Source: Streptosporangium subroseum (lineage in GTDB: Bacteria; Actinomycetota; Actinomycetes; Streptosporangiales; Streptosporangiaceae). Taken from it: DNA of 64,000 nt. The first letter of the stretch is position 1. Every line of letters starts with the position of its first letter. Shown here piece by piece: positions 58,180 through 64,000 of this stretch. The stretch is from NCBI RefSeq assembly GCF_900188345.1, contig NZ_FZOD01000044.1, forward strand, positions 19,994 through 83,993. Direction: 5' to 3'. Position numbers and translations under genes: made by a program. A model generated the notes under the pieces. It saw only the letters and a program-made list of their open reading frames with translations. It made no database searches and was not told where the DNA came from.

Positions 58180-59870
58180 CGGAGGCTCCCCCCGGCACCC
58201 CTGCCCCCCATCTCCCCCGGGAGGGTCGTGACGCCGCTGCCGACGCCCGGATCAGGCACAACGACTACGGATCGCTACGGCCGCACGATCTCGGCGACGG
58301 GGAGCCGCGGCTGACGGTCAGCGTGGTGATCCCGGCGTACGACTGCCAGGAGGCGCTGGACCGCACGCTCGCCTGCCTGGCCGCGCAGACCTACCCCTCG
58401 CATCTGACCGAGGTGGTCGTCGCCGACGACGGCAGCGATCCGCCGCTGCGAATCCCCGAGCTCGCCCCGGTGAACACCCGGCTCGTCCGGGTGCCCGAGG
58501 GCCGCTGGGGGCGGGGCTGGGCCCGCCAGACCGGCGCGGCGACGGCGGGCGGCGACGTCCTGCACTGGATCGACTCCGACATGATCCTCGACCGGGAGCA
58601 CCTCGAGGCGCACATGCGCTGGCACCATCTCGCCTCCTACGCCGTTGTTCTCGGCGATGTCCGCTTCACCCCCGACGAGGCGGGGCCCTCCGCGCAGGAG
58701 GTCTTCTCGGCCGTCGAGTCCGGCGACGCGGAGAAGCTGTTCGCGACGTCGGCTCCGCACACGTGGAGAGCGGGCGTGCTGGAGGAGACCCGGTGGCTGC
58801 GGGACGCGGGCGCGGGGGCCTACCGGCTCCACTCCGGCGCCACCACCTCGGTCTCCACCGCCCTCCTGCGGTCTGTGGGCGGGGTGAACACCACCCTGAA
58901 CATGGGTGAGGACACCGACCTCGGCTTCCGCCTCGCGCAGGCGGGCGCGGTCTTCATCCCCGATCCGCAGGCCCGCGGCTGGCATCTCGGCACGTCCACG
59001 GTGATGCGCCGGGAGAAGGAGGTGCACCGGCACAACTGGTCGGTGCTGCCCGACCTCATCCCCGACCTGCGCTGGCTGCGCTCCCACCCGCGCAGACACT
59101 GGCTGGTGCCCTACGTCCACGTCGTCGTCGACGCCCGCGACGCCTCCTACGAGGACGTCCGGGCAACCGTGGACGCCGCGCTCGCCGGAACCGTCGTCGA
59201 CGTCGCCGTCACCGTCGTCGGCCCGTGGACGGCGCTCACCGGCGGGCGTCGCTCCTCCCTGGACGAGCCGCTGCTCGACATGCGCCTGACGCACAACCTC
59301 TACGCCCACGAGCCCCGCGTCTCCTTCGCCGAGGAGGCGCCCCGGACCTCGGCCCCCGCCCCGTTCCGCCTCACCTGCCCCGCCGGGTGGGTGCTCGGGG
59401 CGGACAGCCTGGCCGAACTGGTGAAACTCGCCGAGCGCGAGGAGTACGGCCTGCTGAGCGTGGTGCTCGACGAGGGAGCCGAGGGAGTCAGGGCGATCAG
59501 GCTCGAACGCACGGCCGCCTTCGCCAGGGCGGCCCTGCTGATCGCCGGCGGTCACGGTGACGACACCCTCACCACCGATGCCACCGACAGCGTGGTGCAC
59601 GAGCTGTTCGGCTCGTTCTGGGCGGGCGCGGACCAGTTCGACCTCACGACCACGGGGAAGGCCGAGCCCGTCACCGGGGATCCCGCGAAGTGGCGGGCCG
59701 ACTCAGCGCGGTGGCGGCGCGAGGCGAAACGGCTGGAGGGCGAGGTCAAGGATCTTCGCGCCGAGGCCGAGCGCCTCCGGGCGGAGATCGGGCAGCTGGA
59801 GGGCAAGCGGCCGCGCGGCCCTCTGCGAGAGATCATCGCGACGGCCATAAGCCAGGGGAAAACCGGCTGA
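58176..59870 (+). CDS. Class A GT2 glycosyltransferase 4 with C-terminal coiled coil
   Basis: A 564-residue family 2 enzyme: head HNDYGSLRPHDLGDGEPRLTVSVVIPAYDCQ, VADDGS, DxD at 133-135 (HWIDSDMIL), EAHMRWHHLASY, GEDTDLGFRLAQAGAVFIPDP, WHLGTSTVMRR. The second domain has HPRRHWLVPYVHVVVD and TCPAGWVLGADSLAELV. C-terminal coiled coil (RWRREAKRLEGEVKDLRAEAERLRAEI) and short tail. Coupled by ATGA to the membrane protein and by TGATG to GT 5. Confidence 0.92.
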   Translation: MTEAPPGTPAPHLPREGRDAAADARIRHNDYGSLRPHDLGDGEPRLTVSVVIPAYDCQEALDRTLACLAAQTYPSHLTEVVVADDGSDPPLRIPELAPVNTRLVRVPEGRWGRGWARQTGAATAGGDVLHWIDSDMILDREHLEAHMRWHHLASYAVVLGDVRFTPDEAGPSAQEVFSAVESGDAEKLFATSAPHTWRAGVLEETRWLRDAGAGAYRLHSGATTSVSTALLRSVGGVNTTLNMGEDTDLGFRLAQAGAVFIPDPQARGWHLGTSTVMRREKEVHRHNWSVLPDLIPDLRWLRSHPRRHWLVPYVHVVVDARDASYEDVRATVDAALAGTVVDVAVTVVGPWTALTGGRRSSLDEPLLDMRLTHNLYAHEPRVSFAEEAPRTSAPAPFRLTCPAGWVLGADSLAELVKLAEREEYGLLSVVLDEGAEGVRAIRLERTAAFARAALLIAGGHGDDTLTTDATDSVVHELFGSFWAGADQFDLTTTGKAEPVTGDPAKWRADSARWRREAKRLEGEVKDLRAEAERLRAEIGQLEGKRPRGPLREIIATAISQGKTG

Positions 59871-61792
59871 TGTCTCTTCTGATCGACCTTGTCCGCGCCG
59901 CCGTGGAGCGCAACGGCAAGCAGCGCGTCCTCGTCTACCACGCCGGTTTCGAGACGTTCACCGAGCTGGAACCGTACGAGGTGGTGGACCTCGACGGGGA
60001 CCTCGACGGCGCCCCGCGGCCGGACGGGAGCGCCGCCGAGATCCTGGTGCTCGCCCGGACGCCGACCGATCTCCGCAGGGCCGCGACCCTGCAGTCCCTG
60101 CTCCCCCTGGCGTCTCGGGTCGTCGTCGCCGTGGAGGAGACTCCCCCGTGGTACACCGCGCCGGTCCTGTCCCCCACCCCCGCCCATCGCTGGCGGGCGC
60201 TGACCGAGCTACGCGTGCACCAGCCGAAACGGCCGTCGTGGGTGGTGCACGCGAGGTTCTCCAAGCCCACGCCCGCCGGCCGGCCCCTCGCCGCGACCGC
60301 CAGGGCGTTCGCCGCGCACCGGCTGGACGTCGTCGCGGCGCCCGTGGCCGGCCTGTCCGGTCCCGGAGCGGCCCACTGGCGTCCCGGCGACCCGAACGCG
60401 GCCCCGGCCGGCGCGAGCGGCCCGGTCCCCGAACGGTTCGGCGCCCGCGGCAGCGACCTGGTCCTGCGCGTCACCGGTCAGGATCCGGATCCCTGGGCCG
60501 GCGACGAGATCCCGGCGGATCGCCCGGTCGCCGAGCTGATGAGCTGGGAACAGCTCGGCCGTCCCGGCGGGGCCAAGATCCTGGAGACCGCCTTCGGCGA
60601 CCTCTCCGAGCCCCGGACCATCCCGCCCGTCGACGACCGCTCGGTCAACCCGATGGGCTTCCTCACCGTGCCGTCCCTCGGCATGGCCGACCTGTCGGTC
60701 GAATCCGGCCGCTGGGCGATCACCTGTGACGGCGAGACGCTCGTCCGTTTCGCCACCTCCGGGTGCGTCACCGACGTGGACGTGAACCGGATCAGGCGGC
60801 TCCGGGGGGTCCGCGTGGACTGGCGGCGGAGCCACAGCGGCCCCGTGGCCGCGCTCCGGGTCGTCACCGGACTGGCGGCGGCCGGCGTGCCCCTGATCTC
60901 CGACGCCGTGCCGAGGTGGGCGGGAGCTCTCGGGCCGGAACTGGACAGGCTGCTGACCTCGGTCGGCGAGCCCGGCCTGGCGGACGACCTGGAACGCGAG
61001 GAGCACAGCATCCGGCTCCGGCGCGAGGCGCTGCGCGCCCACGGTGTCCGCGCACGCTGGGAGCAGCTCGGCGCCCCCGCCGCGCCCACACCGCTGATCT
61101 CCGTACTGCTCACCACCCGCCGCCCGGAGATGGTGCGCTTCGCGCTGGAGCAGATGGCCAGGCAGCGCGGCGTCGAATTCGAGATGATCCTCACCCTGCA
61201 CGGGATCCCCTCTGGGCATCCCGACGTGGTGGCGGCGCTGGCCTCCTTCGACCGGCCGGTGACCGTGTTCGAGGCGGGCAAGGAGACCGTGTTCGGGACC
61301 GTGCTGAACGAGGCCGCCTCCAGGGCCTCGGGAACATTCCTCGTCAAGGTGGACGACGACGACTGGTACGGGCCGGACTTCCTGTCGGATCTGCTCCTGG
61401 CTCATTCGTACTCGGGGGCCGAGGTCGTGGGCATGGTCCCGGAGTTCGTCTATCTGGCGTCGATCGGGGTGACCGTCCACCGGGAGCAGGTCACCGAGCA
61501 GATCACCAACTTCATCGCCGGGGGAACCATCTTCGCCGAACGCTCCACCTTCGAGGCCGTAGGCGGTTTCAGGCCGATGCCGGGCACGATCGACGCCCAG
61601 TTCCAGCACGCCGTACAGGCCGCCGGGGGGCAGATCTACCGCACCCACGGTCTGGGATACATCCTGCGTCGCGGCAACGCCGCCAACCACACCTGGCGCG
61701 AGCCGATCGGCACGTTCCTGCGGCGCAACAGACGCCAGTGGCGCGGTTTCCGGCCCAACGCCCTCATGGAGCTCCCGGTGGAGACGGCGTGA
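59870..61792 (+). CDS. Class B GT2 glycosyltransferase 5 (long form)
   Basis: A 640-residue enzyme. The first ~290 residues (MSLLIDLVRAAVERNGKQRVLVYHAGFE ...) form an extra domain absent from GT 3 and resembling an inactive or accessory transferase. About 290-400 is the shared region WAITCDGETLVRFATSG, RIRRLRGVRVDWRR, GLAAAGVPLIS. The GT-A domain follows with SVLLTTRRPEMVRFALEQM, DDDDW at 495-499 and FIAGGTIFAERSTFEAVGGF, ending RTHGLGYILRR and RQWRGFRPNALMEL. Starts TGATG, stops in GTGA with GT 6. Confidence 0.9.
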   Translation: MSLLIDLVRAAVERNGKQRVLVYHAGFETFTELEPYEVVDLDGDLDGAPRPDGSAAEILVLARTPTDLRRAATLQSLLPLASRVVVAVEETPPWYTAPVLSPTPAHRWRALTELRVHQPKRPSWVVHARFSKPTPAGRPLAATARAFAAHRLDVVAAPVAGLSGPGAAHWRPGDPNAAPAGASGPVPERFGARGSDLVLRVTGQDPDPWAGDEIPADRPVAELMSWEQLGRPGGAKILETAFGDLSEPRTIPPVDDRSVNPMGFLTVPSLGMADLSVESGRWAITCDGETLVRFATSGCVTDVDVNRIRRLRGVRVDWRRSHSGPVAALRVVTGLAAAGVPLISDAVPRWAGALGPELDRLLTSVGEPGLADDLEREEHSIRLRREALRAHGVRARWEQLGAPAAPTPLISVLLTTRRPEMVRFALEQMARQRGVEFEMILTLHGIPSGHPDVVAALASFDRPVTVFEAGKETVFGTVLNEAASRASGTFLVKVDDDDWYGPDFLSDLLLAHSYSGAEVVGMVPEFVYLASIGVTVHREQVTEQITNFIAGGTIFAERSTFEAVGGFRPMPGTIDAQFQHAVQAAGGQIYRTHGLGYILRRGNAANHTWREPIGTFLRRNRRQWRGFRPNALMELPVETA

Positions 61793-63645
61793 GCACACCG
61801 CCGCCCCCCGGCCATCACGGCGTGAGCACACCGCCGATTCCCCGTCACCCCGGCATGAGCGCACCACCCTCCGGCCATCACGGCGTGAGCACACCACCAC
61901 CGACTCCCGGCCACCACGGCATGGGCACCGGCCACCCCGGCGTGAGCGCACCGCGGATCCCCGGCAACGACTACGGCGTGCTCGACCCGCCCGCCATCGG
62001 CGCGTGGGAGCCGCGCATGTCGGTGAGCGTGGTGATCCCCGCCAGGCAGAACCAGGAGAAGCTCGACCTCACGCTGGCCGCCCTCGCCGCCCAGACCTAC
62101 CCCGCGCACCTTCTCGAAGTGATCGTCGTGGACGACGGCAGCGCGCCCCCGCTCCGCCTTCCCGAGATCGCCCCGGAGCGCACCCGGCTCATCGGCGGCG
62201 CTCCCGGCGGCTGGGGCATCGCCTGGGCCCTGGAGTCCGGCACGGCCGTCGCGGACGGCGAGGTGATCCACCGGATGGACTCCGACATCGTCTCCTACCG
62301 GGACCACATCGAGGCGCACATGCGCTGGCACCACCTCGCCGACTACCTGGTGGTCATGGGCACGCTGCGCTTCACCGCCATGGCCGGGACCCCGCCCACC
62401 CCCTCCGAGGTCCAGATCGCCGTCGCCAAGGACAGGGCCGCCTCCCTCTTCGAGGCCGATCCCGACCACGGGCACGACTGGATCGACGAGCTCGTCGCCG
62501 GACACCGCGGCTTCCGCGACGCGCCCAGCGCGCTCCTCCACCGGGTCCACGTGGGCGCGACCGTCTCGCTGCCTGCGGCGCTGTTCCGGGCCGTCGGAGG
62601 GACCGACCCGTCGCTGACGCTCGGTGAGGACACCGAGCTCGGCTACCGGCTCACCCAGACGGGCGCGGTGTTCGTCCCGGAGACCGGCGCGCTGAGCTGG
62701 CACCTGGGTACGACGACGGCGATGAGGAGGGCCAAGGACGTCCGGCGGCACAACGACCCCTTCATCGCCGACCGCGTGCCCTACCGGCGGCACCTGCGCT
62801 CGGACCCGGGCCGCCAGTGGCTGGTCCCCTACGTCGAGGTCGTGGTCGACACCCTCGGCGCCGCCTTCGAGGACGTCCGGGCGAGCGTGGACGGAGCGCT
62901 GGCGAGCACCCTGCCCGACCTGCGGGTCACGGTGGTCGGCCCGTGGTCGTCACTGACCGGCGGACGCCGGGCGCCGCTGGACGATCCGCTGCTGGACCTG
63001 CGGCTGATCCAGGGACAGTACGCCCACGACAGCCGTGTCTCCTTCGCCGAGGAGGTTCCCCCGACCTCGGCCCCCGCGCCGTTCCGCCTCACCTGCCCGG
63101 CCGGATGGGTTCCCGGCGCCGAGTCGCTGGCCCTGCTGGTCGAGCAGGCGGAGAAGGACGACGAGGGCCTGCTTCTCGTGGCGCTGGAGGAGAACGAGTC
63201 GGGGGTCGTGACCGCCCGCCTGGAACGGACGGCCGCCGTCGCCCGTGCGATGCGCTTCACCCGCGACGACGAGTCCTTGGACGACGTGATCGCCGACCTC
63301 TACGGCGCGACCTGGCTGGACGCCGAGTCGTGGAAGTTCCGGCCCGCCGCGCGGGCCTATCCGGCCTGGGCCTCTAACCGCAACCGCGAGGCCGTGCGCT
63401 GGCGCGCGGAGGCCGAGTCCCGCAAACGGGAGACCGAACGGGCCCAGCGGCAGGTCGCGGCGCTCAGGGCCGAGCTCAAGGAGTTGCGCGCCTCGGTGGC
63501 CAGGGGCCAGCGCGACACCTCCAGATGGCGGGAGAAGGCCGAACAGCGCCGGCTGGAGGCCGTGGCCCTGCGCAAGGCGCAGGAACGCTCGTTCCTCAGC
63601 CGCGCCACCCGCCGCCTGCGGAAACTGGTACGAGATTCCGCCTAG
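61789..63645 (+). CDS. Class A GT2 glycosyltransferase 6 with repeat N-terminus
   Basis: A 618-residue enzyme. Residues 1-~55 are five imperfect GHHGVSTPP-type repeats; the catalytic part then begins GNDYGVLDPPAIGAWEPRMSVSVVIPARQNQ. VVDDGS, DxD at 164-166 (HRMDSDIVS), EAHMRWHHLADY, GEDTELGYRLTQTGAVFVPE and WHLGTTTAMRR are present, then HLRSDPGRQWLVPYVEVVVD. C-terminal coiled coil (EAESRKRETERAQRQVAALRAELKELRAS) and basic end RATRRLRKLVRDSA. GTG at 61789 (coupled), but in-frame starts also occur at 61822, 61855, 61885, 61921 and 61942. Confidence 0.92.
   Translation: MSTPPPPGHHGVSTPPIPRHPGMSAPPSGHHGVSTPPPTPGHHGMGTGHPGVSAPRIPGNDYGVLDPPAIGAWEPRMSVSVVIPARQNQEKLDLTLAALAAQTYPAHLLEVIVVDDGSAPPLRLPEIAPERTRLIGGAPGGWGIAWALESGTAVADGEVIHRMDSDIVSYRDHIEAHMRWHHLADYLVVMGTLRFTAMAGTPPTPSEVQIAVAKDRAASLFEADPDHGHDWIDELVAGHRGFRDAPSALLHRVHVGATVSLPAALFRAVGGTDPSLTLGEDTELGYRLTQTGAVFVPETGALSWHLGTTTAMRRAKDVRRHNDPFIADRVPYRRHLRSDPGRQWLVPYVEVVVDTLGAAFEDVRASVDGALASTLPDLRVTVVGPWSSLTGGRRAPLDDPLLDLRLIQGQYAHDSRVSFAEEVPPTSAPAPFRLTCPAGWVPGAESLALLVEQAEKDDEGLLLVALEENESGVVTARLERTAAVARAMRFTRDDESLDDVIADLYGATWLDAESWKFRPAARAYPAWASNRNREAVRWRAEAESRKRETERAQRQVAALRAELKELRASVARGQRDTSRWREKAEQRRLEAVALRKAQERSFLSRATRRLRKLVRDSA
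61801..61965 (+). repeat. Start-codon-bearing repeats at the 5' end of glycosyltransferase 6
   Basis: Units around CCGGCCATCACGGC(G/A)TGAGCACACC recur at spacings of 33, 33, 30, 36 and 21 bp. Every unit supplies an in-frame GTG or ATG. No Shine-Dalgarno is visible ahead of the internal ones. Confidence 0.75.
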
Positions 63646-63670
63646 AAGCGCACTGAAAATCTTGCTGGTA

Positions 63671-63699
63671 GAGGGGTGTCTCGAGCCGGGATGCCCCTC
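63671..63699 (+). terminator. Hairpin between glycosyltransferase 6 and the IS element
   Basis: GAGGGG (63671-63676) and CCCCTC (63694-63699) around a 17 nt loop with weak inner pairing. It may end the glycosyltransferase operon or be a subterminal structure of the IS. Confidence 0.4.
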
Positions 63700-63703
63700 A
63701 TCG

Positions 63704-64000
63704 CTATGCGCTGGAAGGGCCGATCGCCCAGGTGCCGTTGGTGCGGGTCAGTCCGAGGCTGATCAGGGTGCGGAGATTGAGGGCGGCGGCGCGGGTGTGC
63801 AGCCAGGCGTCGTTTTTGATGGCGCCGAGGTAGCGCAGGCGGCGGTTGCCGCGGGCCACGACCCAGGCGACGGCGCGTTCGACGGGTGCTCGCCAGCGCC
63901 GGTAGTCGGCCTGCCAGGGCGCATCGGTGGCGGCCTGGTGGCGGGCGGCGGCCATCAGGCCATGGTGCGGGCGGATGGTCAGCAGGCGCCCGGCCTTGGC
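63704..64000 (-). mobile_element. IS transposase, C-terminal part (IS1182-like), cut by the window edge
   Basis: The frame is open from the window end and encodes AKAGRLLTIRPHHGLMAAAR, then YRRWRAPVERAVAWVVARGNRRLRYLG and WLHTRAAALNLRTLISLGL before the stop at 63704. RPxVER.. and AAALNL..L...GL are typical of the C-terminus of IS1182/IS5-superfamily DDE transposases. Only the last ~98 residues are visible; the N-terminus and the far inverted repeat lie outside. It marks the right edge of the glycosyltransferase island. Confidence 0.75.

Noticed and set aside
1..64000. tRNA, rRNA, prophage or replication origin features.
   Set aside because: No cloverleaf, rRNA core sequence, DnaA-box cluster or phage gene set was recognised on either strand.

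Overview
This is a high-GC actinomycete chromosome segment (frequent GTG starts, long shadow frames, actinobacterial hallmarks such as NucS, a Scy/FilP-type coiled-coil protein, DUF2550, the atpIBEFHAGDC order and a Rho with an Arg/Asp/Gly-rich insert). The gene order meaB-thiolase-mce-coiled coil ... nucS ... pduO ... DUF2550-atp-wecA-like-glyA ... sua5-prmC-prfA-rpmE ... rho-thrB-thrC matches, as I remember it, the core arm of Streptomyces coelicolor. The accessory genes suggest a Streptosporangiaceae-type organism (inference; no search was possible).

Layout. 0-8.8 kb: methylmalonyl-CoA/acyl-CoA genes (meaB, thiolase, epimerase), a polar-growth coiled-coil protein, an AI-2E-family permease, two alpha/beta hydrolases, an SDR and two small coupled genes. 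9-22.7 kb: three ABC-2 exporter modules, each tied to its own regulator: a winged-helix repressor-like gene (9.0-11.8 kb), two tandem histidine kinases plus one response regulator (12.6-17.4 kb), and a DesK/DesR-like pair (18.9-22.7 kb). nucS, a TetR gene and a STAS protein lie between them. 22.8-28.1 kb: a tricorn protease, PduO adenosyltransferase, a secreted choice-of-anchor protein and DUF2550. 28.1-35.9 kb: the complete ATP synthase operon, with a Rex-like site upstream. 36-45.3 kb: a WecA/MraY-like transferase, glyA, a lineage-specific pair (small helical protein plus a 914-residue repeat protein), sua5, prmC, prfA and rpmE. 45.6-52.6 kb: a two-component system, rho and thrB-thrC.

52.8-63.7 kb: an island of six glycosyltransferases in two architectural classes plus one small membrane coiled-coil protein, placed where other actinomycetes usually have hom next to thrC. 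An IS transposase fragment runs off the right end.

The least expected signals are small. A chain of three near-identical micro-ORFs, each with a Shine-Dalgarno and start, sits between prmC and sua5. A 29-codon ORF exactly bridges the atpF-atpH gap (TGATG at one end, ATGA at the other). A three-copy PLDMPGV repeat lies in the 39-42 kb protein. The glycosyltransferase array has A/B class pairs, C-terminal coiled coils and basic tails beside a membrane coiled-coil protein. I saw no tRNA, rRNA or CRISPR array.
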